64,000 nucleotides of DNA, from assembly GCF_900111295.1 (NCBI RefSeq), contig NZ_FOGT01000001.1, forward strand, positions 62,001 through 126,000, in the 5' to 3' direction. The notes under the pieces were generated by a model, which was not told where the DNA came from, did no database searches, and saw nothing but the letters and a program-made list of their open reading frames with translations. A program made the translations under genes and the position numbers. The stretch is from Salipaludibacillus aurantiacus. Lineage in GTDB: Bacteria; Bacillota; Bacilli; Bacillales; Salisediminibacteriaceae. Shown here in pieces: positions 26,813 to 35,854 of this stretch (its first letter is position 1; each line of letters begins with the position of its first letter).

Positions 26813-28171
26813 TCATATCACAGTATTAAAGTACCCTTGGATCTGAAGCTCAGATTGAACTTCCTTTACTGATTCTTCAAAAATAGTGACCAGGTCATTA
26901 ATTTCCTCCTCAATAATCGTAAGAGGAGGGGCAATAAGGACAGCATCACCAGCTTTCCCTTCGATTCCTGCCGAGGCGGGATAAACAAGTAGTCCTTTAT
27001 CCATGCATTTACTGATTATTTTCTTTGAAACACTTACTTCTGACGAAAAAGGCATATGGTTAAACACATTGGAAATGAATTCGACTCCTGTCAGCAACCC
27101 TTTTCCTCTCACATCTCCAATTATCGGATAATGCCGTTTAAGATTCTTAAGACGGCTCATTAGCTTGTCGCCTGTTTTTTCAGCCCGTTTTGTAAGATTA
27201 TATTTCTCAACATAGTTAAGGACAGCTAAGCCTACTGCAGTGGCCTGCGGATTCGCACTGTAAGTGTGCCCGCTCATAATAATTTTCGATCCTTGTCTTA
27301 CAGGCGCGAGAACTTTATCACTGATAATAGTCGCAGCAAGCGGGGCGTAACCACCGGTTAAACCCTTCCCTACAGCAATAATGTCAGGCACAACAGCCCA
27401 GTGATCAATGGCGAACCGTTTTCCAGTACGCCCGAACCCTGTCATCACTTCATCTGCTATGAACAGTACATCGTATTTATCGCAGATCTCTTTTATTCGT
27501 TCATAGTATCCCGGCGGAGGAACAATGGCACCTCCGGAAGCACCTATAACAGGTTCAGCAATAAAGGCAGCTATATGGTCTGCACCTTCTCTCAAAATTG
27601 CCCTTTCTAATTCATCTGCGCACATAAGTCCGCATTGGGGGTGTGTCTGTTTAAATGGGCACCTGAAGCAGTATGGCGGCTCAACAGATGGAAAGTCTTC
27701 AAGTAAAGGGGTAAATCGCGCTCTTCTTCCAACATGCCCTGACATAGATAATGAACCGAGTGTGATGCCGTGATAACTCATCCAACGTGAGAGGACTTTA
27801 ATCTTGGATGGCTTACCTTTTTCCTGCCAGTATTGAATGGCCACTTTAAGTGCTGTTTCAGTCGCTTCAGATCCGCTGTTCACAAAAAACGTCCAGTTTA
27901 CATCCCCTGGTGCCCAGTCTTTCAGCTTATTTGCCAGTTTTTCTGCAGGCTCGCTTGTAAATTGGGATCTATAGACAAAAGATACTTTCTCAGCCTGTTT
28001 TTTCATTGCATCTGCAATCTCCGGAATGCCGTGCCCAATATTTGCTGTTACCGCACCAGACGAACCATCGATATATTTTTTTCCTGTCTTGTCATACAAA
28101 TAAATCCCTTGGCCGTAATCGGCTACCGGGTAACTTTCATCAAGAAATGGTTTAATCAGATGACTTTTCAT
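26813..28171 (-). CDS. yodT: Class III aminotransferase YodT
   Basis: A 452-residue PLP aminotransferase of the adenosylmethionine-8-amino-7-oxononanoate/omega-amino acid group, equivalent to B. subtilis YodT. Motifs include VNSGSEATETALK, YHGITLGSLSMSG, IADEVMTGFGRTGK, and the PLP lysine in AVGKGLTGGYAPL. The start at 28171 follows AGAGGAGG; the upstream TTG/ATG codons lack one. It is the first gene of a seven-gene leftward operon. A second aminotransferase in the same operon means two transamination steps may occur. Confidence 0.9.
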   Translation of the reverse strand: MKSHLIKPFLDESYPVADYGQGIYLYDKTGKKYIDGSSGAVTANIGHGIPEIADAMKKQAEKVSFVYRSQFTSEPAEKLANKLKDWAPGDVNWTFFVNSGSEATETALKVAIQYWQEKGKPSKIKVLSRWMSYHGITLGSLSMSGHVGRRARFTPLLEDFPSVEPPYCFRCPFKQTHPQCGLMCADELERAILREGADHIAAFIAEPVIGASGGAIVPPPGYYERIKEICDKYDVLFIADEVMTGFGRTGKRFAIDHWAVVPDIIAVGKGLTGGYAPLAATIISDKVLAPVRQGSKIIMSGHTYSANPQATAVGLAVLNYVEKYNLTKRAEKTGDKLMSRLKNLKRHYPIIGDVRGKGLLTGVEFISNVFNHMPFSSEVSVSKKIISKCMDKGLLVYPASAGIEGKAGDAVLIAPPLTIIEEEINDLVTIFEESVKEVQSELQIQGYFNTVI

Positions 28172-28360
28172 AATTTCCTCCTCTCTGTAAACCGTTAGCA
28201 GACTGATCATCGATAATCCCTGTATACACATATTTAATATTGTTTAATAATAGTGTATTCTAGAAATAAAAGTCTGACTATTCGCTCAACTAACACAAAA
28301 ATCACCGGTTTTTTTATACATCGTGTATAAAGACAACCTGGAGCCGGGAGGAATGGAATT

Positions 28361-30007
28361 ATGCTCACAGTTCATGAAGCTTTGGAACTTCCAGCTTTTA
28401 GAGGAACTAAATTACTCGCTGGGCAGGAAGGACTTGATCGTTCAATTAAATGGGTTACTACGATAGAAATTATTGAGGATATCACCCGTTTTCAGGAAGG
28501 TGAATTGATTATTACAACGGGATTCGGCCTTGAGGATAATGAGTCTTCCCAGCAGCGCTTCCTCGAATTAATCAGGTCTGGAAAGCTGGCAGGGATAGCT
28601 ATTTGCAGCGGGTTTTATATAAATGATATTCCCGTAAGGTTTATTGATGAAGCTGCTGCACATCAGCTTCCACTGCTTCACATCCCTCCGAAGGTAAATT
28701 TTTCTGCTTTAACAAAAGGAGTTCTTGAGCAAATTGTTAACAAGCAGACCCGGCTTCTTGAAAATTCCCTGCTTGTCCATCAGGAAATGACGAAACTTGC
28801 TTTTAATCTGGATGGCCTGCCAAATACACTCAAAAAAATCAGCCCGTTGACGAGGGCAAGTATATATGTTTTCAATGAGTCATTAGAAATATCAGCTTTC
28901 GTGAAGAAAGAGGCTCATGACTTTTCTGTAAAAACCGAGAATCTTACAGCAGGTAAAGAATCTGTTGCCATAAAAAGCCTCATTGAAAATGTAGAAACAG
29001 ATAAAAAACCTTTCCACATCGGAGACTATATTTGCACCTTTTCAGCAATTAAATCTGAAACAGTCATATACGGATACCTGTTATCAGTTCACCATTTTAA
29101 AGACTGGTCGGAAATGGATGGTGTTATTTCAAATCATATCGCTACTTTAATAGGAATTGAAATGGTTAAAAAATATGCCGTCGATGAAACAAAAGTGAGG
29201 ATACAAGGGGAGTTTGTAGAAGAAATACTGCATAAAGAGCATCTTCACTACATGGAAACTTTAAAAAGAGGCGAACGGCTTGGCTATGACTTAACACTTC
29301 CCCATTTTGCCGTATATGTGAAAGTCCCTTTCCAGACGTTTGACAAACCGCTCAGCTCCCAAACCGGGACCCGCCTTTATTACTATGCAAGCCAGGCTTT
29401 GCATGCTTCTGGCAGACAAATTATCCTGCTTCCTAAAATGAATGAATTATATGCTTTGGTGGAGTCTTTGTCAAAAGACGAGGCGGAAGAGAAGGCTCTC
29501 TTTCTTTCTTATTTGGAAGATTTACAGGCCAAATGGAGCGGATATTCATCGGAGCCTTTAAAAATAGGAGTTGGAAAAACTTATTTAAATCTGGCATCTT
29601 TTTCAGAGAGTGCACGGGAAGCTGAAAATGCGGTATATTATTCCGATCTATTGTTAAACCATTCTTCAGTCGTTCACTATGATGATTTAGGTTTCTATCA
29701 GGTGCTCATTCAGATGGAAAATTCCGGGGTTTCTTTGGAGGAATATTATAAAAAATATCTTGGTGAGCTGATTACCCCAGGCCGCGAGAGAAAAGATCTC
29801 ATTAAAACACTTGAAGGCTACCTGGCTAATAACTGTCATCTGCAGCAAACTGCTTCAAGTTTATTCATCCATCGGCACACTTTAAAATACCGTCTGGCGC
29901 AAATAGAGAAGAAAACCGGCTTAAACCTGCAATCAGCCGACTCTCGATTTAACCTTCATCTGGCCATCGTAGCCTTTAAATTTTCTGAATTAACGAAAAC
30001 AAATTAG
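28361..30007 (+). CDS. PucR-family transcriptional regulator
   Basis: A 548-residue regulator with an N-terminal PucR-type ligand domain (about residues 8-125, with TTGFGLEDN and an ICSGFY motif), a middle region related to CdaR/GGDEF-like folds, and a C-terminal HTH_30 (SLFIHRHTLKYRLAQIEKKTGL). The family commonly activates nitrogen-compound catabolism genes. It is divergent from yodT, with about 190 bases between the starts, so it most likely controls the yod-gabT-dehydrogenase operon. GGGAGG precedes the ATG. The effector is unknown. Confidence 0.85.
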   Translation: MLTVHEALELPAFRGTKLLAGQEGLDRSIKWVTTIEIIEDITRFQEGELIITTGFGLEDNESSQQRFLELIRSGKLAGIAICSGFYINDIPVRFIDEAAAHQLPLLHIPPKVNFSALTKGVLEQIVNKQTRLLENSLLVHQEMTKLAFNLDGLPNTLKKISPLTRASIYVFNESLEISAFVKKEAHDFSVKTENLTAGKESVAIKSLIENVETDKKPFHIGDYICTFSAIKSETVIYGYLLSVHHFKDWSEMDGVISNHIATLIGIEMVKKYAVDETKVRIQGEFVEEILHKEHLHYMETLKRGERLGYDLTLPHFAVYVKVPFQTFDKPLSSQTGTRLYYYASQALHASGRQIILLPKMNELYALVESLSKDEAEEKALFLSYLEDLQAKWSGYSSEPLKIGVGKTYLNLASFSESAREAENAVYYSDLLLNHSSVVHYDDLGFYQVLIQMENSGVSLEEYYKKYLGELITPGRERKDLIKTLEGYLANNCHLQQTASSLFIHRHTLKYRLAQIEKKTGLNLQSADSRFNLHLAIVAFKFSELTKTN

Positions 30008-30076
30008 CTGATTCATAAACGACAATCTATTCTTCTTTGTAAATGCAACTTGGTGAATAGTCACTGAAGCAATGCT

Positions 30077-30320
30077 CTTTCCGGTGGAAAAGGAAGTCAG
30101 CCAAGACCCTGCAGAGCAAAGCTCGAAGCGGCTTGCCGACTTCTCCACGGAAAGCGAGTTTGCGCAGGAATCATTAACTCCTTTATACAGATAACTAATA
30201 AAAATAAAACAGTTCTCCAAATATAAGCTCTTTTTCAGTGGCTTCAAGAAAACACAGCGAACTTCCACACGGATGTGGTGACTTCGGCGTTTTCACAGGA
30301 CGTGAAGGGGTTAGCCGAAG
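30077..30320. repeat. Structured, GC-rich intergenic repeat-like region
   Basis: Left block 30077-30154: outer arms CTTTCCGGTGGA and TCCACGGAAAG pair with one bulge, and inner GAAGTC/GACTTC pair. Right block: CCACA/TGTGG at 30265-30278, then CTTCGGC (30282-30288)/GCCGAAG (30314-30320) enclosing TTCAC/GTGAA. The left block resembles the hairpin-forming repeats scattered in Bacillaceae intergenic regions. Assignment is by recollection of the pattern. Confidence 0.5.
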
Positions 30321-30403
30321 ATCCTGTAACCGATGTGGCACTTATGCCTGTGTTTTAAGCCTTTGCCGGGAGTGAAACGGCGGACTGAAAATATCTTTTA
30401 AAT

Positions 30404-30436
30404 AAAACATCCGAACAAATGTTGTCCGGATGTTTT
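30404..30436 (-). terminator. Terminator of the maltose phosphorylase operon
   Basis: AAAACATCCG/CGGATGTTTT-type stem with an AT-rich loop. On the minus strand it is followed by ATTTA. The same ACATCCGAACAAA core occurs in the repeat at 9676. Confidence 0.7.
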
Positions 30437-30493
30437 TAAGAATAATAGTTCCTGCTTCTTTTTTCTGTAAACATTGCTGAAGAAATTTTAAAA

Positions 30494-32797
30494 TTAATGG
30501 CTGACTTTCAATTCACTGACGCCTTTTAAGTTGTATTTATCTCCCAAAATGACGATGTCTACAGGTTTATCTGTTTCATTTGTTACTATGACGTTTGTCT
30601 GGTCCACATGAATCATAAGACGGGCTCCACGGAACCGGATTTTAAATGAGAATGAATCCCACTGGCCGGGAATAAACGGGTTTAAAACAAGCTGATCATT
30701 GACGACTTTCATCCCTCCGAATCCCTGGACAACAGACATCCACGTTCCTGCCATACTCGTTGTGTGACAGCCGTCTTCCGTATCGTTATTATAATTATCA
30801 AGATCTAAACGTGCCGTTCGTAAATACATTTCATAAGCTTTCTCTTTATACCCCAGTTCACAAGCTAAAATGGAATGGACACAAGGAGAAAGAGAAGATT
30901 CATGTACAGTCATTGGCTCATAAAAGTCAAAGTTTCTCTTTTTAGTCTCGATATCAAATTCATGATTCAGGAAAAACAAACCTTGAAGAACATCTGCCTG
31001 TTTGATAAAACAAGAGCGTAAAATGCGGTCCCATGACCAATTCTGATTCAGCGGCAAATGCCGGGAATCGAGATCATTCACAGTCATAAGTTTTTTATCA
31101 AGAAATCCGTCCTGCTGAAGGAAAACACCTTCCTCTTTATCTTCCGGGTAATACATTTTATCAATAATATCGACCCATTTTTTCATTTCCTCTTCTTGCA
31201 GCTTAAGCTTGTCGATCCACTCGTTATAAAGACCTTCATTTGTATCCTTTAAATAATCGAGAACATATAACGTATATTCCAGTGTCCAGCTTGCAATTCT
31301 GTTCGTGTACCAGTTGTTGTTTACATTATTTTCATATTCATTTGGCCCTGTGACACCAAGCATCATATACACGCCTTTTCGAGGGACAAAATGTACCCGC
31401 TCTTCCCAGAAGCGTGAAATTTCTGCCAAAACTTCAATTCCGTATTCTCCGAGATATGATTTATCTCCAGTGTAATTTACATAATTGTAAATAGCATAAG
31501 CAATAGCCCCGTTCCGGTGAATCTCTTCGAACGTGATTTCCCACTCGTTATGAGACTCTTCACCATTCATGGTAACCATCGGATAAAGAGCGCCTTTCTC
31601 AAAACCAAGTTTCCGGGCATTCTCACGTGCTTTTTCCAAGTGGTTATGACGGTAGATCAATAAATTTTTTGGAATCCTTTCCTCTGCAGTTGCAAGGTAA
31701 AACGGCAGGCAGTAGGCTTCGGTATCCCAGTAAGTACTTCCGCCGTATTTTTCACCAGTGAAGCCTTTAGGACCAATATTAAGTCTTGCATCTTCGCCGC
31801 TGTATGTCTGGTTTAACTGGAAAATATTAAACCTGATCCCCTGCTGGGCAGCCACATCACCTTTAATAACAATATCGCTGTCCAGCCACTTTTCTTTCCA
31901 GGCGTCAGCCTGCTCGCTTAACAGCTGATTAAAGCCTTTTTCGACCGCTTTATTTAATTCCTTTGAAGACACAGTTTCCAATTGCTCGGTGTCATGGTCC
32001 CGGTTTGTAACGTTAGCTGCGTATTTATATACTGTAATGCTTTCATTTTCAGTCAAAGGCGCCTTATATTTTACACCTGCATATTTAACGCCCTCTTTCC
32101 CGATACCTTCTAAATCTAAAACTTCGCCGTTTTTTACAATATGTGTTTCCATAGTGGAACAAAAATGAAAATCCAGTTTTTTTGTCTTTACGGTTACTGA
32201 GGCACGATTTTCTTTTAAGTAAGTATTTACTGGATCCCAGAACTTCTCGTCGTAGTTGGCATCTGTGTTCTTAATATCTCCGTCGAGATAGGAGGTTACT
32301 TCCATAGTTCCGCTGAAATTGAGCGGTTTCACTTCGTATTTTATTGCACCTATTTCTTTTTGGACAATACTGACAAACCGGGTAGCAGTCACTCTTATCT
32401 GTCTTCCCTGTGTAAGTTCAGCTTTAAAGGAACGTTTTAAATAGCCTTCCCTCATGTTTAACTCTCGAACAAAGTCGCTTACTATTAATTCATTTAAATC
32501 CAGCTCTTCCCCGTCAATAACTATACGCAGACCAATCCAGTTAGTAGAATTTAATACTTTTGCAAAGTATTCAGGGTAACCGTTTTTCCACCATCCTACA
32601 CGGGTTTTATCAGGATAATAAACTCCTGCCATATAACTTCCCTGCAATGAGGAGCCGGTATATGTTTCTTCAAAGTTAGCCCTTTGTCCCATATGCCCGT
32701 TTCCAATACTGAAAATACTCTCGGATATTTCATGCTTGGCCGGGTCGAACCCTTCCTCAATAATTGACCATTCATTCTCTTTTAAATAAGGTTTCAT
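30494..32797 (-). CDS. Glycoside hydrolase family 65 maltose phosphorylase-like
   Basis: A 767-residue inverting disaccharide phosphorylase. It shows NGHMGQRANFEE near the N terminus, YWDTEAYCLPFY, and the catalytic-acid motif TGPNEYENNVNNNWYTN. Maltose phosphorylase splits maltose with phosphate into glucose and beta-glucose-1-phosphate. The pgmB gene directly upstream supports this, because its product handles beta-glucose-1-phosphate. Trehalose or kojibiose phosphorylases cannot be excluded. The start at 32797 follows GGGAGGGG. No sugar transporter is adjacent. Confidence 0.85.
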   Translation of the reverse strand: MKPYLKENEWSIIEEGFDPAKHEISESIFSIGNGHMGQRANFEETYTGSSLQGSYMAGVYYPDKTRVGWWKNGYPEYFAKVLNSTNWIGLRIVIDGEELDLNELIVSDFVRELNMREGYLKRSFKAELTQGRQIRVTATRFVSIVQKEIGAIKYEVKPLNFSGTMEVTSYLDGDIKNTDANYDEKFWDPVNTYLKENRASVTVKTKKLDFHFCSTMETHIVKNGEVLDLEGIGKEGVKYAGVKYKAPLTENESITVYKYAANVTNRDHDTEQLETVSSKELNKAVEKGFNQLLSEQADAWKEKWLDSDIVIKGDVAAQQGIRFNIFQLNQTYSGEDARLNIGPKGFTGEKYGGSTYWDTEAYCLPFYLATAEERIPKNLLIYRHNHLEKARENARKLGFEKGALYPMVTMNGEESHNEWEITFEEIHRNGAIAYAIYNYVNYTGDKSYLGEYGIEVLAEISRFWEERVHFVPRKGVYMMLGVTGPNEYENNVNNNWYTNRIASWTLEYTLYVLDYLKDTNEGLYNEWIDKLKLQEEEMKKWVDIIDKMYYPEDKEEGVFLQQDGFLDKKLMTVNDLDSRHLPLNQNWSWDRILRSCFIKQADVLQGLFFLNHEFDIETKKRNFDFYEPMTVHESSLSPCVHSILACELGYKEKAYEMYLRTARLDLDNYNNDTEDGCHTTSMAGTWMSVVQGFGGMKVVNDQLVLNPFIPGQWDSFSFKIRFRGARLMIHVDQTNVIVTNETDKPVDIVILGDKYNLKGVSELKVSH

Positions 32798-32829
32798 AAG
32801 AACCCCTCCCAAATATTTGCACAAGTAGC

Positions 32830-32841
32830 GCAATCGTTTGC
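32830..32841. promoter_or_regulatory. LacI-family-type operator in the pgmB-phosphorylase gap
   Basis: GCAATCGTTTGC is a near-perfect palindrome with the central CG typical of LacI/GalR operators. It lies 33 bases before the phosphorylase start. No LacI-type gene is in the window. Confidence 0.4.
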
Positions 32842-32859
32842 ATGCTCTATTAAAAAAAA

Positions 32860-33507
32860 TCATTTTTCCAGTCTGCTCACTGTCATTTCTTCCATCGTAC
32901 GGATATAGTCATCTGCTCCTGCTAATACAGCTGAATCTCCAACGCCTACCACGTACATCCCGGCTGCTTTTCCTGCTTCTATCCCTGATTGAGCATCCTC
33001 AAAGACCACGCAGTTTCCTGGTGTCACAGAGAGTTCTTCTGCCCCGCGTAAAAAAACCTCAGGGTCAGGCTTTGCTTTTGAGATGGAATTTCCGTCTACA
33101 ATAGCATTAAACTTTTCATAGAGGCCAATCTGCTTTAAAATTAACGGTGCGTTTTTACTTGCAGAGCCTAATGCATAAGGAATATTATGTTCCTTTAATT
33201 CCTGCAAAAATCTTAATACTCCGGGTAAAATTTCGCTTTCATCCATTACGGAAATAGCTTCTACATACCGTTTATTCTTTCTTGCGGCCAACTCCTGTTT
33301 TTCTGACTCACTTTTATTGAGTCCGCCAATCTCCAGAAGAATATTTAACGAATCCATACGGCTGACGCCTTTAAGTCTTTCATTATCTTCTTCAGTAAAG
33401 TTAAATCCCAGTTCGTCAGCCAACTGTTTCCAGGCTTGAAAATGGTGCTTAGCTGTGTCAACTATTACTCCGTCTAAATCAAATATGACTGCGTGCGGTT
33501 TCCCCAT
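32860..33507 (-). CDS. pgmB: Beta-phosphoglucomutase
   Basis: A 215-residue HAD-superfamily enzyme converting beta-glucose-1-phosphate to glucose-6-phosphate. It has the nucleophile motif FDLDGVIVDTAKHHFQAW, the serine in GSASKNA, the lysine in SKAKPDPEVFL, and the acidic pair in VFEDAQSGIEAG. The start at 33507 has GGAGG at eight bases; the upstream ATG overlaps that site. It lies 62 bases before the GH65 gene on the same strand. Together they convert maltose to glycolytic sugar phosphates with only one ATP spent on the free glucose. Confidence 0.95.
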   Translation of the reverse strand: MGKPHAVIFDLDGVIVDTAKHHFQAWKQLADELGFNFTEEDNERLKGVSRMDSLNILLEIGGLNKSESEKQELAARKNKRYVEAISVMDESEILPGVLRFLQELKEHNIPYALGSASKNAPLILKQIGLYEKFNAIVDGNSISKAKPDPEVFLRGAEELSVTPGNCVVFEDAQSGIEAGKAAGMYVVGVGDSAVLAGADDYIRTMEEMTVSRLEK

Positions 33508-33564
33508 CTTCTTTTCCTCCTTCACTATGACTCCCTTTCCATTCTAAAACAGGGTGCAAAAAAA

Positions 33565-33578
33565 GGAAAGCGTTTTTA
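33565..33578 (-). promoter_or_regulatory. cre-like (CcpA) site upstream of pgmB
   Basis: On the minus strand TAAAAACGCTTTCC matches most of the cre consensus around the central CG. It lies about 58 bases before pgmB, which fits catabolite control of a maltose operon. Confidence 0.4.
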
Positions 33579-33666
33579 CAGAAAAAGAAGTTACAAATTT
33601 TTGTCTTGTGGGTAACCTAAATCCTCTTTCTGCATGCCCCTGCTCTCTTTTCTTAACAGTGAAATT

Positions 33667-33675
33667 TTGTCGACA
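33667..33675 (+). promoter_or_regulatory. Possible Spo0A box
   Basis: TTGTCGACA differs by one base from the 0A-box core TGTCGAA. It lies about 105 bases upstream of a Spo0E-like gene. A short match like this is weak evidence alone. Confidence 0.25.
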
Positions 33676-33780
33676 TTAGGCATTTGATAGGAATATTTGA
33701 TATTAATTGGAGAAAGTCTTCCTATCTTTTTCAGAATGATTGATAATAAAGTTAACACCCAGACTGAACGGAGTGGGAGT

Positions 33781-33933
33781 ATGCAGAAAGAGAACTGTCT
33801 TGAAATAAAGCGTAAAGAATTGCACCAAGCAGCAGCAAAATACGGACTGGCCGCTGATCAGACCATAAGACACTCTCAGGAACTTGATAATTTAATTATT
33901 AAACACCAATCCACACCCCAGAAAAGTCAATAA
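33781..33933 (+). CDS. Spo0E-like sporulation regulator
   Basis: A 50-residue protein with the Spo0E/Rap-E signature SQELD (IRHSQELDNLI) in a helical hairpin. Spo0E-family phosphatases remove phosphate from Spo0A and delay sporulation. The start at 33781 is chosen because GGAGTGGGAG precedes it; longer readings from 33697 would add a non-conserved tail. It is convergent with the subtilase gene, with only three bases between the stop codons. This supports a spore-forming host. Confidence 0.8.
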   Translation: MQKENCLEIKRKELHQAAAKYGLAADQTIRHSQELDNLIIKHQSTPQKSQ

Positions 33934-33936
33934 CGA

Positions 33937-35718
33937 TTAATCCAGAAGAGCGTCTGCCGCATTAACCATACCATGTCCGTAGAAAGGATCAAATCCTCTT
34001 GGTCCTAGGTCAGTTGAAGTCTTACGAATTTTCTCGTACACTTCCTCATTAGACAGATCAGGATTATGAGATCTAATTAAAGATGCAATGCCTGCAACAT
34101 GCGGGGCCGCCATAGAGGTCCCGCTCATCATAACATATTCGTCACCTGTAAAAGTACTTGGAATATGTTCGCCTGGTGCTGTGACATCTATGTGATTACC
34201 AAAGTTAGAATAGAAACTCCTCCGATTCCGCATATTTAAGGACCCAACGGCGAGTACTTCTTCATATGCTGCGGGGTACATAGGAATACGTACATTGTCA
34301 TTACCAGTAGCTGCAATGATTACCACATCCCTGTCGTACGCATATTTTACCGCATCGTGCATTAATTTCGAATCATGGTCATCACCAAGGCTTAAATTTA
34401 TAACTTTAGCACCGTTATCAGTTGCCCACCTGATCCCTTTGGCAATAGAAAAAGAATTCCCCATGGCCTCGTCATCAAGTACTTTTACTGCCAACAGAGG
34501 AATCTCCCACGTTACCCCTGCAACGCCAAAGTCGTTATTAGTCTCTGCTCCCACAATTCCCGCTACATGGGTTCCGTGCCCGTTATCATCCGAAAAAGCC
34601 TTATTGTTCTCAAAAGCATTATACCCTTTTATTATTCTGTCTTTTAAGTCAGGATGGTCCGGATCAATCCCGCTGTCTATTATTGCTGCAAGCACCTCTT
34701 CCCCGCCCTTTGTTTTCACCCATGCTTCTTCCAGGTTCAACTGATGGAGGTTCCACTGATAATCCGCATAAAATTCATCATTTGGCAAGAATTCAACTTC
34801 GTCATTTACCGTTCTTTCTCCAATCGATTGTTTTTCAAATGTGTAATTGGGTTCCATAAATACAACTTCAGGGTCCCCGGCCCATTCTTCTATAAGTTCA
34901 TAAGGATTTTTTGTTAAATTACGGACGACTGCCGTTTGACCTGTCTGATCAATTAAATTAACATTATGCCTCTCTGCCCAATCTTCCCCTTCGACATCGT
35001 CTTCTAAAATAACTACCACTTCACCTTTTTTATATTCATCTCTTGATAAAGCGGTCTCTTCAGCATTTATATACAGTTCCCAATTTAATTCAGGGATTTT
35101 CGTCACAGCCAAAGTCTCGTCAGCTTCTGCTTCTTCTGTTGAAAAGGCTGCATTCATCTCAGAATTGCCTATAAAAAAATTTCCGTTATGGTCTGCAAGA
35201 GCTGCAAGGTCTTTTATAAAATGTTCGATAAATGTTAAATCCACTTCCGATACATAAATTCCTTCACCCTTTCTTAAACTCATGAGCATTTTTTTAGCCC
35301 CCTCTGTAACATAAGGAGCAGAATACCCCCATTTCTCAGCGGATAGATCCAGCCTATTCCATAACTCTTCATCTCCAGGTAAGGTTCCTTCTTCGTATTC
35401 CTTCTCTTTTGTCTCAAAATCATAAGAGGCAAAACCATCTATGTGCTGATGATTTATAATTTCGGCGGACAGCCAGTCAGCTTTCTCTTCGTCACTAAAA
35501 TCAGCCATACGTTCCAAATCATTTTCAACCTGGTCCAAAAACATCTGAATAGTCATAGCAAGGTCCTCGGACTGTTGCTCGTTGAAAGCTTTCTGCTGAA
35601 GGAGACGATCGTTGTCAGGAAGAGCTCCACTGTTCAAATGCTCTGAACGAAACCATAATCCTATTAACAGAAGTAAAATTATACTAAAGAAAATTGACAT
35701 CCTGTAAATACCTCTCAT
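33937..35718 (-). CDS. Membrane-anchored subtilisin-like serine protease (S8)
   Basis: A 593-residue protease. An N-terminal hydrophobic segment (about residues 7-24) is followed by an extracytoplasmic region of about 180 residues of unknown fold. Next comes an I9-like propeptide-type segment (VVVILEDDVEGEDW through VVFMEPNYTFEKQ). The catalytic domain follows, with Asp in IIDSGIDPDHP, His in NGHGTHVAG, oxyanion Asn in AATGND, and Ser in SGTSMAAPHVAG. The complete triad implies activity outside the cell membrane. The start at 35718 uses the GAGGGT/GGGAGAG region. The long N-terminal extension is not typical of secreted subtilisins. Confidence 0.85.
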   Translation of the reverse strand: MRGIYRMSIFFSIILLLLIGLWFRSEHLNSGALPDNDRLLQQKAFNEQQSEDLAMTIQMFLDQVENDLERMADFSDEEKADWLSAEIINHQHIDGFASYDFETKEKEYEEGTLPGDEELWNRLDLSAEKWGYSAPYVTEGAKKMLMSLRKGEGIYVSEVDLTFIEHFIKDLAALADHNGNFFIGNSEMNAAFSTEEAEADETLAVTKIPELNWELYINAEETALSRDEYKKGEVVVILEDDVEGEDWAERHNVNLIDQTGQTAVVRNLTKNPYELIEEWAGDPEVVFMEPNYTFEKQSIGERTVNDEVEFLPNDEFYADYQWNLHQLNLEEAWVKTKGGEEVLAAIIDSGIDPDHPDLKDRIIKGYNAFENNKAFSDDNGHGTHVAGIVGAETNNDFGVAGVTWEIPLLAVKVLDDEAMGNSFSIAKGIRWATDNGAKVINLSLGDDHDSKLMHDAVKYAYDRDVVIIAATGNDNVRIPMYPAAYEEVLAVGSLNMRNRRSFYSNFGNHIDVTAPGEHIPSTFTGDEYVMMSGTSMAAPHVAGIASLIRSHNPDLSNEEVYEKIRKTSTDLGPRGFDPFYGHGMVNAADALLD

Positions 35719-35816
35719 ACCCTCAACTCTCCCTTTCTCGGTCCTCTGATTAAACTTTAGAGTAACCAATAAAGTAAAAGTTTATAAATGAAAGTACACA
35801 GCATGCCTTTAATAAA

Positions 35817-35853
35817 ACCCCCGGTAAATTGTGAAACTTAACCGGGGGTTTAA
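35817..35853 (-). terminator. Intrinsic terminator
   Basis: Eleven-bp perfect stem AAACCCCCGGT/ACCGGGGGTTT. On the minus strand a TTTTATT tail follows. It ends the DUF420 gene. Confidence 0.85.
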
Positions 35854-35854
35854 A

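Larger units (their letters stand above)
30008..30493. other. 486-base non-coding stretch full of hairpins
   Basis: No gene with a ribosome binding site is visible. The stretch holds a GC-rich hairpin-forming repeat region (listed separately) and the terminator of the maltose phosphorylase gene. Confidence 0.6.

Noticed and set aside
28232-28360. Sigma-54 promoter for the yod operon
   Set aside because: No GG-N10-GC pattern of the -24/-12 type was found on the minus strand in this gap. The PucR-type regulator is a better candidate for control.
29990-30268. A 92-codon leftward frame in the 30 kb gap
   Set aside because: It runs through palindromic repeat DNA, has no convincing ribosome binding site, and its protein resembles no family.
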